Assembly: GCA_944376205.1 (NCBI GenBank)
Contig: CALWBV010000001.1
Coordinates: 124,001-188,000 of the forward strand
Direction: 5' to 3'
DNA length: 64,000 bases
From: an uncultured Christensenellaceae bacterium
GTDB lineage: Bacteria; Bacillota; Clostridia; Christensenellales; UBA3700
Position numbers and translations under genes: made by a program. How positions within the stretch are numbered: position 1 is the first letter of the stretch; each line of letters starts with the position of its first letter. Shown here in pieces: positions 1 through 8,697 of the stretch. The notes beneath the pieces were generated by a model. It was given only the letters and a program-made list of their open reading frames with translations, searched no databases and was not told the origin of the DNA.

Positions 1-1861
1 GCACTCCGAAAGATACCTGACACAGTCCCGTATTTTTAAGATAAATAGTATAGTCTCCGCTTTGAGGGACGCTCATACAGCCTTCCGTAACCGTAAGGAC
101 GTAAGTATCGTCCTCCTCTTCGGTATATTCGTACACACCCGCAACGTCTATGCTTCCGACATGGTCGGGAGTTCTTTTGGAATATTTGTCGATCGCTTCT
201 TCGAGCGCTGTTGCCATATTACTGAAAGTCCAGCCTTCGTAGACCTTATAAGTTGCCGTGCAGATATTCACGTTTATTCTGCCGTAAAGAGTTGTCGAAT
301 ATTCGCCGTTACGAAGTTGGAGAGTAAAATTGTCAACGAGCTTACTTGTAGAAGGACTGTAATAGAATATACCGTCCTTTTGCGTCCAACGAGTACTGTC
401 GCTTTCGACTTTTACGACTTTCCAGCCGTCGACAAATGAAATTATACTCTCTCCGAAGTCAAATTCGGCAGTTTCTCCCATAGGTACGGTGTATCCTATA
501 TCATAGAAATCTTCGCATCCGCCCACTGCGTATTTTGATTGCACGGGGATATAGATTTGCTTGCCTTTCATTATGTTTATGGTTTCCTGGGACAACTCCA
601 TTCTGAATTTTTCAAAATAATATCCCATATCTCTGTTGAGAATATTGCTCATAGTAAGCGCAAATTCGTCTATACTCATCTCTCCTTCCGTATTCTCTTT
701 TGAAGCATGCGAATATTCGATGATGATTTCCATTGTCTTGTCTACGCCGAAACTGTGAAGCACGTTTATGAAAAACGCGCGCATTACGTCGATGCTGTAA
801 TTTTCGTCTCTCTGACTCTCGGGCAAATCGAGAAGCTGAATTGTCCTTTCAAGGCACGTGTATGCGTTATTGAGCCAATATTTACCGTTGTTATCCGCCG
901 AATTCGTCATCATGACGTAATCGATATTAGCAAGAATATCCACTATCATATCGATTGCAAAAACGCCATCGAAACCGTTTGAAATGCTGACTTTGCGATT
1001 GCAAATCTGATACAGCAAATCCCAAGACGAACCTGCTTTGAGGTTTTCGAAGTTGAGTGCGTTGTCAAAATACGAACGGTCGACATTGATAGCGCCCGTA
1101 TTAACATTATACGCAGGAGCGGTACCGTAATCGCCTACGCTGACTCTTATAGCATAATTGCTGTTGAGATTTACGAGATTGGTTGCCTTGTTTATGAATG
1201 TTACGGCTGACTGCCACCACAAAAGCGCATTGTAAAGATCGTCTACGACACATTCGCCTTCTTGATTAAACAAAATATCCGTGGGAACGTAAAATCTTAT
1301 GTTTTCGCCGTCAAGGATAGCGTATTTTCCTTCGCCGACATTGATGCGTTCAATAGTGTCTCTGCCCATTCTGTAATAGGGCATGACAATTCCGCCCTCT
1401 ATAATAACGTCAAAAGAGTTTTGCGATGTACCTGAAGTAGGAACGTAGAGTTCGACGACTCCGCCCGCAGCACTTGTTATCTTTTTTTGCGTGGAATCAA
1501 TTACTTCGGATTTACCTGTTTCAAACGAATTGATTCTTATTCTGTAACCTACCTGTGAAATTTCATTGGAAACATTGACCGTAAGCGTTTCTCCTGCAGG
1601 AAGATATACTCCCGTGAGATGATATCCGCCCACTCTTGCGTCTACGTTAACTCTCATTTTGACTCTTTCCGCATCGACGTATTCGACTGCTTCTGCGGGT
1701 GCAGAATAACTGTTGAGCACGCTTATTCCGTCGCCGAAACGAGAGACGATATTATCCTCTATTCTCAAGTCGTTCTCAAGAGTCGAACATGCCGTAAGAC
1801 CTGCGACAAAAACCGCAAGCAGACACACCGTCAAAATTGTAAGAAAAACTCTTTTGGTCAT
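1..1861 (-). CDS. M60-like (enhancin-type) lipoprotein with degenerate metal site, partial
   Basis: The frame stays open from the ATG at 1861 to the left edge, so at least 620 residues are present and the C-terminus is missing. GGAG lies just upstream of the ATG. The N-terminus is a lipoprotein signal with lipobox GLTAC (Cys25), so the protein should be anchored outside the membrane. About residues 55-150 resemble the beta-rich N-terminal part of M60-like domains (a GVYLPAGE motif, then a 'GG..ELYVP' strand). A helical region follows. At residues 284-288, where M60 proteins carry HEIGH after a Trp, this protein has YQICN, and Asp304 sits near the third-ligand position. The last visible part looks beta-rich and PA14-like. 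The family contains gluzincin mucin/glycoprotein peptidases; this copy probably lacks zinc and peptidase activity. The fold assignment is by eye. Confidence 0.6.
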   Translation of the reverse strand, partial: MTKRVFLTILTVCLLAVFVAGLTACSTLENDLRIEDNIVSRFGDGISVLNSYSAPAEAVEYVDAERVKMRVNVDARVGGYHLTGVYLPAGETLTVNVSNEISQVGYRIRINSFETGKSEVIDSTQKKITSAAGGVVELYVPTSGTSQNSFDVIIEGGIVMPYYRMGRDTIERINVGEGKYAILDGENIRFYVPTDILFNQEGECVVDDLYNALLWWQSAVTFINKATNLVNLNSNYAIRVSVGDYGTAPAYNVNTGAINVDRSYFDNALNFENLKAGSSWDLLYQICNRKVSISNGFDGVFAIDMIVDILANIDYVMMTNSADNNGKYWLNNAYTCLERTIQLLDLPESQRDENYSIDVMRAFFINVLHSFGVDKTMEIIIEYSHASKENTEGEMSIDEFALTMSNILNRDMGYYFEKFRMELSQETINIMKGKQIYIPVQSKYAVGGCEDFYDIGYTVPMGETAEFDFGESIISFVDGWKVVKVESDSTRWTQKDGIFYYSPSTSKLVDNFTLQLRNGEYSTTLYGRINVNICTATYKVYEGWTFSNMATALEEAIDKYSKRTPDHVGSIDVAGVYEYTEEEDDTYVLTVTEGCMSVPQSGDYTIYLKNTGLCQVSFGV

Positions 1862-1926
1862 TTTTTCTCCTGGATACACACAATTGTATATTTAGTTTAC
1901 TACAAAATAAAAAAAAATACAATAAA

Positions 1927-1950
1927 AAAGCCCGATTTGTTTCGGGCTTT
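1927..1950 (-). terminator. Rho-independent terminator after hpf
   Basis: A 9-bp perfect stem (AAAGCCCGA / TCGGGCTTT) with a 6-nt loop lies 17 bp past the hpf stop. On the minus strand it is followed by a T-rich tract. It separates hpf from the lipoprotein gene. Confidence 0.85.
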
Positions 1951-1966
1951 CTCAATGAGTTTTTTA

Positions 1967-2488
1967 TCAATATTCTGCTTCTATGCAACCGAGGTTTCCT
2001 GCCTTTCTCTTATAGAGCACGTTGACCTTGCCTGTCTTATTGTTCAAAAATACATAGAAGTCGTGGTCCGTAAGTTCCATTTCTGCGACAGCCTCTTCGA
2101 GATCGATCTTTTTGAGTGCCATGGATTTGGTACGAATGATCTCCATTTTAGGCTGTTCTGTCTGGGGATAAAGGCTTGCTTCGTCCAATGCTCCTTTCTT
2201 GAGTTTGCCGAGTTTTGTGCGGTATTTTCTTATCTGACCTTCTATCTTCGGCAAAGCAATGTCGATATTGTTGTACATATTATCTGAAGCCACTTCACTT
2301 CTTACCATATTATTGCCGAAGAAGATGGTGATTTCCATTACATATCTTTCTTTTCCGGTTTCTTTGAGGAAAATTTTTGCGACGGCGTCATCTTCGAAAT
2401 ATCTGGAAAATTTTTCCATTTTCTTGTTGATGATTTCCTCGAGCCTGTCGGTGAGTTTATAATTTCTTGCAATTATTTCTATCTTCAT
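1967..2488 (-). CDS. hpf: Ribosome hibernation promoting factor, long form
   Basis: 173 residues, the usual length of long HPF (YvyD/HPF-long). The N-terminal ~100 residues are the YfiA/HPF domain that binds the decoding region of the 30S subunit. After a linker of about 20 residues comes the C-terminal dimerisation domain ('DLEEAVAEMEL..HDFYVFLN...VNVLYKR'), which drives formation of 100S ribosome dimers in stationary phase. The start is an ATG with AAGGAGGG seven nucleotides upstream. A TATAAT -10 lies about 72 nt upstream, and a hairpin terminator follows the stop, so it is probably monocistronic. Cytoplasmic. Family assignment is secure. Confidence 0.95.
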   Translation of the reverse strand: MKIEIIARNYKLTDRLEEIINKKMEKFSRYFEDDAVAKIFLKETGKERYVMEITIFFGNNMVRSEVASDNMYNNIDIALPKIEGQIRKYRTKLGKLKKGALDEASLYPQTEQPKMEIIRTKSMALKKIDLEEAVAEMELTDHDFYVFLNNKTGKVNVLYKRKAGNLGCIEAEY

Positions 2489-2559
2489 ATAATTGCCCTC
2501 CTTATATAATTTGAGATATGAAATATATCCCTAAACTTGGAAAAACTTTTTACACTCAT

Positions 2560-2565
2560 ATTATA
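2560..2565 (-). promoter_or_regulatory. Putative -10 element for hpf
   Basis: TATAAT on the minus strand, about 70 nt upstream of the hpf ATG. No convincing -35 hexamer is seen at 16-18 bp, so this is a weak call. The rest of the 435-bp gap between hpf and clpC (2489-2923) is AT-rich with homopolymer A and T runs. It holds the clpC terminator and no gene that I can support. Confidence 0.35.
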
Positions 2566-2872
2566 TCATATCCGAAAAACAAAAAAAAGGGGGTTTTGTA
2601 AAATTTACCGCAAAATTGGCTATATTTTTCCTATAATGTTTTTCAACCGACACCCGCAGCAAAAAAAAAGTTTTTTACAAAGTCTTCCAAAATTGACAAT
2701 ACGCCAGCAAATGTCTTATCGACAAAAAAACTTTATTATCACTAATCATATCAATAAGATACAAATTGTCGGTTAGTTGATTTATGTTTACGCTAATACC
2801 GCTTTTGCCTTCGCTTTACTGTCCAGTATACTTTTATGCAAAAACAATTCTTTTATATAGACATAAGAAAAA

Positions 2873-2909
2873 GACAAACAGACGGAAGAATTTTCTCCCG
2901 TCTGTTGTC
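2873..2909 (-). terminator. Terminator of the ctsR-clpC operon
   Basis: Long hairpin with GACAAACAGACGG pairing to CCGTCTGTTGTC (one bulged A), starting about 15 bp after the clpC stop and followed on the minus strand by TTTTTCTTAT. Expected position for the end of the stress operon. Confidence 0.85.
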
Positions 2910-2923
2910 AATAGCGTCAAGCT

Positions 2924-5494
2924 TTATTTATTGTCAGAGTCTTTTTTATCAGACTTTTTGTCATCGGCTTTTTTGATTTCGATGTCTTCGTCTTTGATTT
3001 CTTTGACTTGCGAATCCTGCGCTTTTTTATCCGCATTTTCACTCTTTTGCGCATTCGACTTGTCGTCAACGCCCTTCTTTGCAAAGGTCAATACTCCGTC
3101 TTTTTCGTCGACTTCGATACTGTCGCCTATTGCAAACTCTCCTTTAAGGATTCTTTCGCTGAGCTCGTCCTCAACCATTCTCTGCAAAGCCCTTCTCAAA
3201 GGTCTTGCGCCGTACTCTTTATTCGAACCTTTCTCCACGATAAGTTTCTTTGCATTTTCGCTTACGTCGATAATGATATTCTTTTCTTTGAGACGTTTCT
3301 TAAGCGAATCGGTCATGATAGAGATGATCTTTGACATATCCTTGTCTTCAAGCGCACGGAATATGATTATATCGTCTATACGGTTGATAAACTCGGGTTT
3401 GAGAGTTCTCTTGAGCGCTTCCATCTGCACTTCTCTCATGCGTTCATAATTATCCGCTTCTGCCTGCGTACCGAATCCGAGCGAAGGCATAGCCTTGATT
3501 TCGCTTGCGCCGATATTCGAAGTCATGATTATGATAGTATTCTTGAAGTCAACTTTTCTGCCGTGCGAATCGGTAAGAATACCGTCGTCGAGGATTTGCA
3601 AAAGTATATTGAATACTTCGGGGTGAGCTTTTTCGATTTCGTCGAACAACACTACCGAATAAGGTTTTCTTCTTACCTTTTCCGTAAGCTGACCGCCCTC
3701 GTCGAAACCTACGTAACCGGGTGCGGAACCTATAAGTTTGGATACGCTGATCTTATCCATATATTCGGACATATCCACTCTTATCATAAGGTTTTCGTCA
3801 CCGAACATGGCTTCTGCAAGTGCCTTTGACAATTCTGTCTTACCTACGCCCGTAGGTCCGAGGAATATAAACGAACCGATAGGTCTCTTGGGATCCTTGA
3901 TACCGACTCTTGCACGTCTTACGGCTCTCGCAACCGCCTCGACGGCTTCGTCCTGACCTACGACTCTCTTTTTGAGGATTTCTTCCATACCGAGAAGCTT
4001 TTCGCTTTCAGTCTGCGTGATTTTGGTAACAGGTATCTTTGTCCAGGAAGATACGATATTGGCAATATCGGTATCGTCGATAGAGAGTTCCTGCTTTGTC
4101 TTCTCCTTCGTCCAGCCGCTCTTCATGTCTTTGAGTTGTTTCTTCTTTTTGTCGAGTTCGTCGTTGAGTTCTTTAGCCTTATCGAACTCTCTCATCTTCG
4201 AATAGCTGTCGATAGCCTCGTCGAGACGTTTGATATCGTCTTCGATAGCTTTTATATCGGTAGGCATTACCGAACCGCTTATTCTCTTTCTCGAAGCTGC
4301 TTCGTCAATAAGGTCGATAGCCTTATCTGGCAAGAATCTGTCGTTGATATATCTGTCGCTCATTACAGCCGCTGCTTCGATTGCCGAATCGAGGATTTTT
4401 ACGCCGTGGTGCTCCTCGTATTTACTCTTAAGACCCTGCAAGATTACGATAGTATCTTTAACAGAAGGGGGATCTACCGCAACTGTCTGGAATCTTCTCT
4501 CGAGTGCGCTGTCCTTTTCAAAGTACTTTCTGTACTCCTCGAGCGTAGTAGCGCCTATGGTCTGCAATTCGCCTCTTGCAAGTTGAGGTTTGAGGATGTT
4601 TGCCGCATCCATACTGCCGCCCTCGCTGCTGCCTGCGCCGACAATGGTATGAATTTCGTCGATAAACAATATGGTATTGCCCTCTTTATTGAGGTATTCG
4701 AGCGCCTTTTTAAGTCTCTCCTCGAAATCGCCTCTGTATTTTGTACCTGCAAGAAGACTGGCCATATCGAGACTGAATACTTTCTTGTTTTTGAGTTGTT
4801 CGGGCACCTTGCCGTCAACGATAGCTTGCGCAAGTCCTTCTACGACTGCGCTTTTACCTACGCCGGGTTCGCCAATGAGAATAGGATTGTTTTTCTTTCT
4901 TCTAGAAAGAATTTCAATGATACGTTCGATCTCGCTGTCTCTGCCGATAACAGGGTCGAGTTTACCCTCTTTTGCTTTTTTGGTAAGATCCTCGCCGAGT
5001 CCCGTCAAAGGATTTTCCTGATCGTCATAGTTATTGCCTGACGAAGATTTTTTACCGCCGTAACTTTCGCCTTGCGCTTCACTCGTAAGCAAATCGATAG
5101 CTTTTTCACCGATTTCTTCAGGATTTATTCCCGCATGTCTCAATCCTCTGCATGCATAAGAATTACCGTCCGAAAGACAACATATGAGAAGAGCAAGCGA
5201 ATTTATCTCCTTGAAACCGAAAGTCGTACATATATTCCAAGCGTTTGCACCTGCGGCAATTACTCTTTCGCTGTATTTGAATCCCGAAGCTATTTCTCCG
5301 TTTGTAGATATGAGAAGATCGACAATACTCTCATCGACACCGAATTTTGCAAGAAGTTTGCCCGCCTTTGTTTTGGGATTCATTGCCATAGCGCAAATTA
5401 TATGCTCTGTGCCTACTATACCTCCGCTTTTTACCGCAAGATGTTGAGCGGTCTCTATAATTTTGTTACATTCGTCATCCATTCTGTTAATCAT
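2924..5494 (-). CDS. clpC: ATP-dependent Clp protease ATP-binding subunit ClpC
   Basis: Hsp100 AAA+ unfoldase that feeds substrates, including arginine-phosphorylated proteins, to ClpP. 856 residues from the chosen ATG. It has an N-terminal Clp_N repeat domain (about 1-145), a first AAA+ module with Walker A GEPGVGKS, a coiled middle (M) domain containing a UVR-like stretch (REFDKAKELNDEL), and a second AAA+ module with GPTGVGKTE. The D2-small domain follows, then a lysine/aspartate-rich tail of about 50 residues unlike compact ClpC C-termini. A GTG four codons upstream also lies in frame, but GTGAGGTG sits just before the ATG at 5494, so that start is preferred. Last gene of ctsR-mcsA-mcsB-clpC; 27 bp separate it from mcsB. 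Expected to be repressed by CtsR. Confidence 0.95.
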   Translation of the reverse strand: MINRMDDECNKIIETAQHLAVKSGGIVGTEHIICAMAMNPKTKAGKLLAKFGVDESIVDLLISTNGEIASGFKYSERVIAAGANAWNICTTFGFKEINSLALLICCLSDGNSYACRGLRHAGINPEEIGEKAIDLLTSEAQGESYGGKKSSSGNNYDDQENPLTGLGEDLTKKAKEGKLDPVIGRDSEIERIIEILSRRKKNNPILIGEPGVGKSAVVEGLAQAIVDGKVPEQLKNKKVFSLDMASLLAGTKYRGDFEERLKKALEYLNKEGNTILFIDEIHTIVGAGSSEGGSMDAANILKPQLARGELQTIGATTLEEYRKYFEKDSALERRFQTVAVDPPSVKDTIVILQGLKSKYEEHHGVKILDSAIEAAAVMSDRYINDRFLPDKAIDLIDEAASRKRISGSVMPTDIKAIEDDIKRLDEAIDSYSKMREFDKAKELNDELDKKKKQLKDMKSGWTKEKTKQELSIDDTDIANIVSSWTKIPVTKITQTESEKLLGMEEILKKRVVGQDEAVEAVARAVRRARVGIKDPKRPIGSFIFLGPTGVGKTELSKALAEAMFGDENLMIRVDMSEYMDKISVSKLIGSAPGYVGFDEGGQLTEKVRRKPYSVVLFDEIEKAHPEVFNILLQILDDGILTDSHGRKVDFKNTIIIMTSNIGASEIKAMPSLGFGTQAEADNYERMREVQMEALKRTLKPEFINRIDDIIIFRALEDKDMSKIISIMTDSLKKRLKEKNIIIDVSENAKKLIVEKGSNKEYGARPLRRALQRMVEDELSERILKGEFAIGDSIEVDEKDGVLTFAKKGVDDKSNAQKSENADKKAQDSQVKEIKDEDIEIKKADDKKSDKKDSDNK

Positions 5495-5521
5495 AATACA
5501 CCTCACTTTGACACATTAGTG

Positions 5522-6520
5522 TCACGCCTTTTTAGTCAGAGTTTCTCTGACAAGTCTTGATCTTAATATATCTCTGTCGCTTACCGACAGTTCTTTGCCC
5601 GCATTGAAACACAAAGTGTTTTTCTGCGTATCCGTTACGAGTTTGTTTAATACTCTAATATCCTGCTTGATAAATCCGTAATCAACGCCGAGCTTTACCA
5701 TTGCTATATTTCGCATAAATTCTTGCGAAGATATCTTTTTAGCAAACAACAGCGTTCCGTACGCTCTCATTATCTCGTCTTCGAGGTCGACTCCTCGTCT
5801 TGAAAGCAAAGTTTTTCTGTTTTGTTCTTCCATATCGCAAAGCTTTTCCACTACGCTCTTTACGATATTGAGAATTTCCTGTTCGCTTCTTCCCACAGCC
5901 GCCTGATTGCTGACCTGATACATATATCCGTCTGCAGTCGAGCCTTCGCCGTAAACGCCTCTGATAGCCACGCCGTGGTCGTTCATCTTGCGTATAATGG
6001 CGTCAATCGTGTGCGTCATCGTCAAAGCAGGCAAAAACATCATTACCGAAGCTCTCATGCCTGCGCCGAGATTTGTAGGACATGCCGTAAGATGTCCGAA
6101 TCCTTCCTTGAAAGCGATATCGAGTTTTGAACGGAGCGCCTTGTCGATATCGAGCAATTTCGCATAAGCCGCATCGAGAACGTATCCTTCGAGAATACAC
6201 TGTTCTCTCAAATGGTCTTCTTCGTTTATCATCACGGATATCGTTTTATCTGCACTGATTACCACGCCGCCGTACTCGCTCTTGCACAACAACGGACTTA
6301 TAAGGTGATTTTCGATAAGCACGTTTGCCTGAAGATTATTGAGCTTGGGGATATAGTACATATTGTTTTTGAATTTTGAATCGCAAACTTCTTTTACCGT
6401 ATCGTAAAGCTCTTTGAGCTTGGGTTCGTTGCCTACGAGTTTTTGAGGAAAAGGAAGATTGTTGATATTTCTTGCAAAACGTATTCTGCTTGAAATTACT
6501 ATGTTATCGGTTTTAGCCAT
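5522..6520 (-). CDS. mcsB: Protein arginine kinase McsB
   Basis: Phosphagen-kinase-like enzyme that phosphorylates arginine side chains, marking proteins for ClpCP and inactivating CtsR. 332 residues, slightly shorter than Bacillus McsB (about 360). Family motifs are visible: SSRIRFARN near the N-terminus, NEEDHLR, LTACPTNLGAGMRASVM, and RGVYGEGSTADG in the nucleotide-binding region. The start overlaps the end of mcsA by 8 bp, with GGAAGGAGG inside the mcsA 3' end, which suggests translational coupling. Third gene of the CtsR operon. Confidence 0.95.
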   Translation of the reverse strand: MAKTDNIVISSRIRFARNINNLPFPQKLVGNEPKLKELYDTVKEVCDSKFKNNMYYIPKLNNLQANVLIENHLISPLLCKSEYGGVVISADKTISVMINEEDHLREQCILEGYVLDAAYAKLLDIDKALRSKLDIAFKEGFGHLTACPTNLGAGMRASVMMFLPALTMTHTIDAIIRKMNDHGVAIRGVYGEGSTADGYMYQVSNQAAVGRSEQEILNIVKSVVEKLCDMEEQNRKTLLSRRGVDLEDEIMRAYGTLLFAKKISSQEFMRNIAMVKLGVDYGFIKQDIRVLNKLVTDTQKNTLCFNAGKELSVSDRDILRSRLVRETLTKKA

Positions 6521-7058
6521 TGGTTTTACCTCCTTCCAATTCTCTTATTTTTGCGTCGATAGCCTTTGCCTTGTCAAAGTCTCTCGCCTTTACCGCTTCG
6601 GTAAGCAACCTGTTGAGCGCAGGCAAATCGTCCTTTGTCATCTCGCTGAGACGTTTTTTCTTGGACGCAGTCTGACTAGGCTTTTCGCTTCCTGCAAATT
6701 CGCCCTTGTATTCCTGACCTCTTAAGTCGTTGAAAAATTCTTTTACTCTGTCCGCAAACACGTTATAACACTCGCTGCAACCGAATTTGTATTTTGATAT
6801 AAGTTCGCTTTCTCTCATGCCGCATTTGGGACAAACCCTTTCTTTTATCTTGTTGTAACCGATCCTTGCAGGCGAAAAATCGTCGAAATCAAAATCCATA
6901 TCGAAAAGATTAGCCATATTACCGAAAATGGAATTTGCCGCACTGTAAAGATTGTACTTTTCGGCACAATCGTTGCAGACATTGATAGTATCGTTGTCAA
7001 TTTTTATAAATATTGTTGCAGGTTTTTTATTGCAAACCTCACACATCTTATCTGCCAT
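6513..7058 (-). CDS. mcsA: McsA, activator of the McsB arginine kinase
   Basis: 181 residues. Zinc-binding pairs are visible: C6xxC9 with C28xxC31, then a second group (CPKCG, then CSEC) around residues 75-100, as in the CXXC zinc sites of McsA. The C-terminus is a UVR (UvrB/UvrC-type) helical motif, ARDFDKAKAIDAKI. McsA stabilises and activates McsB. It lies between ctsR (2-bp gap) and mcsB (8-bp overlap). Good ribosome binding site upstream of the ATG. Confidence 0.93.
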   Translation of the reverse strand: MADKMCEVCNKKPATIFIKIDNDTINVCNDCAEKYNLYSAANSIFGNMANLFDMDFDFDDFSPARIGYNKIKERVCPKCGMRESELISKYKFGCSECYNVFADRVKEFFNDLRGQEYKGEFAGSEKPSQTASKKKRLSEMTKDDLPALNRLLTEAVKARDFDKAKAIDAKIRELEGGKTNG

Positions 7059-7060
7059 TG

Positions 7061-7516
7061 TTACCTCCTCATCAAACCGATTACGATTTCCTTAAAAATA
7101 TTTTTTCTCAATTTTCCGACATGTGTAGGAAAGTTGAGCGCTTTGTCGCTTATTGCACTCTTGATGATATCTGCTTCCTCTTTTTTTATGACATCGTCTC
7201 TCACGAGTCTGTCGATAAAATTGCTTGCTCTGTTGTATGTCAGAACGTCTATATTATCGAGTTCCTGTACGAGTTCGGGCAAGATATCTTCTTTGTTGTC
7301 GCTTATCCTTACGAGAGTGATACATCCTCCGCCACCTCTTTTGGATTCGATAATATAACCTTTATCAAAATTAAACCTCGTGGCAAGCACGTAATTTATC
7401 TGACTTGGAGCGACAGAAAAATAATGAGCCAAATCGTTTCTCGACAGCTTTACAGACTCGTCATCGCTGAGTACAGACAGTATAAACTGTTCGATCTCAT
7501 CTGATATATTAGCCAT
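7061..7516 (-). CDS. ctsR: Transcriptional repressor CtsR
   Basis: 151 residues. Repressor of class III heat-shock genes. The N-terminal winged helix-turn-helix carries VAPSQINYVL, and the glycine-rich tip KRGGGGC is the thermosensing/DNA-contacting wing typical of CtsR. The C-terminal dimerisation/McsB-interaction domain follows. AAAGGAGGAGA precedes the ATG. First gene of its operon, and autoregulation is indicated by the heptad operator about 400 bp upstream next to the promoter. Confidence 0.95.
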   Translation of the reverse strand: MANISDEIEQFILSVLSDDESVKLSRNDLAHYFSVAPSQINYVLATRFNFDKGYIIESKRGGGGCITLVRISDNKEDILPELVQELDNIDVLTYNRASNFIDRLVRDDVIKKEEADIIKSAISDKALNFPTHVGKLRKNIFKEIVIGLMRR

Positions 7517-7809
7517 TTTTCTCTCCTCCTTTGATTTTTGTTATTACTTTAATTCGATACTTATGTTGAAGATTTATCCTTATTATCTCTTGATTTATCT
7601 TTTTGCTCTTGTACTGTTAGACTTTTGTTACTACTCGACTGTTAGCACTCTACTTGACTTTGTTTTAGCTTTAGTCTTTCGTTACTTGTGTCTTATTCGC
7701 TACTTTGTCTTACTCGCCTCTTCTGTTGTCACATCTTTAGCAAGTAAGAATAATAGGATATAATCAAATATAAATATCAAATCGTTCGGCATCCTTCGGC
7801 AGCCAATAC

Positions 7810-7824
7810 TTGAACATTGTTCAA
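7810..7824. repeat. 15-bp palindrome, copy 1
   Basis: TTGAACATTGTTCAA, a perfect 7+1+7 inverted repeat, located in the ctsR leader about 110 nt downstream of the predicted start of transcription. Same word as 8683-8697 and nearly the same as 8076-8090. It looks like a binding site for a dimeric regulator; the regulator is not identified. Confidence 0.6.
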
Positions 7825-7909
7825 TACATACTCTTCCGGAACCGATTGCCCTAGAAAGCACTTCTGATCTAACACCCGATTCCATATAGGCCTTTGATAG
7901 ATCTTTAAG

Positions 7910-7926
7910 TTTGACTTTCTTTGACC
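7910..7926 (-). promoter_or_regulatory. CtsR operator (tandem heptad)
   Basis: On the minus strand this reads GGTCAAA-GAA-AGTCAAA, a match to the CtsR consensus of two direct heptads separated by 3 nt with one substitution. It lies just after the -10 element, so bound CtsR would block promoter escape. This supports heat-inducible autoregulation of the operon. Confidence 0.85.
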
Positions 7927-7936
7927 TTTCGGCTAC

Positions 7937-7964
7937 ATTATAGCACTTGAGCGCAGCTTGTCAA
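7937..7964 (-). promoter_or_regulatory. Sigma-A promoter of the ctsR operon
   Basis: Consensus TTGACA (7959-7964) and TATAAT (7937-7942) on the minus strand with a 16-bp spacer. Predicted transcription start near 7930, at the edge of the CtsR operator. Confidence 0.85.
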
Positions 7965-8075
7965 TACTTTTTTGCAAGATTTTTTGTAAAAACAATGTAA
8001 AATTTTGTCATATTTTACCTGTTTTACTTCTAAAGTTGCCGTTTTAGTATCTTTTTGAGTATATTTACAATAATA

Positions 8076-8090
8076 TTAAACATTGTTCAA
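8076..8090. repeat. 15-bp palindrome, copy 2 (one mismatch)
   Basis: TTAAACATTGTTCAA, differing from copy 1 at one base, so the left arm is imperfect. It lies about 110 bp upstream of the ctsR -35 element. Confidence 0.45.
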
Positions 8091-8682
8091 TTACAATCAC
8101 ATCCCCACATCCGATCGCAATTAAAACGCAATAATAAGTTTGACCTTTGATTTTACTTTTCAAGATACTGCACCTAAAAAATGTCAACAATCATTTAACT
8201 CACTATACCCAATCCTTACTCCGACTACAGTTTTCCTCTTTTATAAAAATATTTGAAGACATCATTTTATCTATAAATCTATCTTCAATCACTTTTCACA
8301 CTTGCAACAAGCATCATTCCTTAAGCATGCGGCAATCACTCTTATTTAATACGCTTTCAATTTTCATTCCTTTTTTTTCACAATATCAATACCACATCTC
8401 TCAATCGATATTCGATTTTACCCCGTTTATTTTATACTGAATGATTACAAGAATATTTATTATCATTCTGATAGAATGCAATGACATATAAACAATCTTT
8501 GCATATCAAAGCATTATAATATCGACGTATATTTATATATTTCATCCCAGCTGCCTTATTCTCCGTCGCTTTTTATTTACCTTACTGCAGTGATTATTAT
8601 TTATCACCCTGCATCTCATTGTCATATAAAAAATAAGTTAAAAGACCTAAGATTATTTAATCTTTCTAATTATTACCATATT

Positions 8683-8697
8683 TTGAACAATGTTCAA
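8683..8697. repeat. 15-bp palindrome, copy 3
   Basis: TTGAACAATGTTCAA, a perfect inverted repeat and the reverse complement of copy 1. It lies about 45 bp upstream of the galU -35 element. Confidence 0.6.

Larger units (their letters stand above)
7517..7930 (-). other. Long A-rich 5' leader of the ctsR operon
   Basis: About 410 nt lie between the predicted transcription start and the ctsR ATG. Roughly 7540-7740 is extremely T-poor on the transcript strand, with recurring AGTAA/GACAAAGTA-like words and no evident stem. It contains one 15-bp palindrome (7810-7824) and a perfect half of a CIRCE element (7642-7650). A 61-codon reading frame (7700-7885) has no ribosome binding site and no recognisable product, so I do not call it a gene. 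Confidence 0.45.

Noticed and set aside
1713-1895. Plus-strand frames over the M60-like gene
   Set aside because: Shadows of the minus-strand lipoprotein, which has a start, a signal peptide and domain resemblance.
7642-7650. Perfect half of a CIRCE element (TTAGCACTC) in the ctsR leader
   Set aside because: The partner half expected 9 nt away matches only 4 of 9 bases, so an HrcA operator is not supported.
7700-7885. 61-codon minus-strand frame in the ctsR leader
   Set aside because: No ribosome binding site, no recognisable family, and it contains the 15-bp palindrome; more likely untranslated leader.
8139-8152. Second CtsR-like heptad (TTTGACC followed by TTTGATT)
   Set aside because: The two heptads are adjacent without the 3-nt gap and the second is imperfect; it is also about 180 bp from the promoter.
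8147-8440. 97-codon plus-strand frame between ctsR and galU
   Set aside because: No ribosome binding site, and its amino-acid content reflects the G-poor composition rather than a protein.
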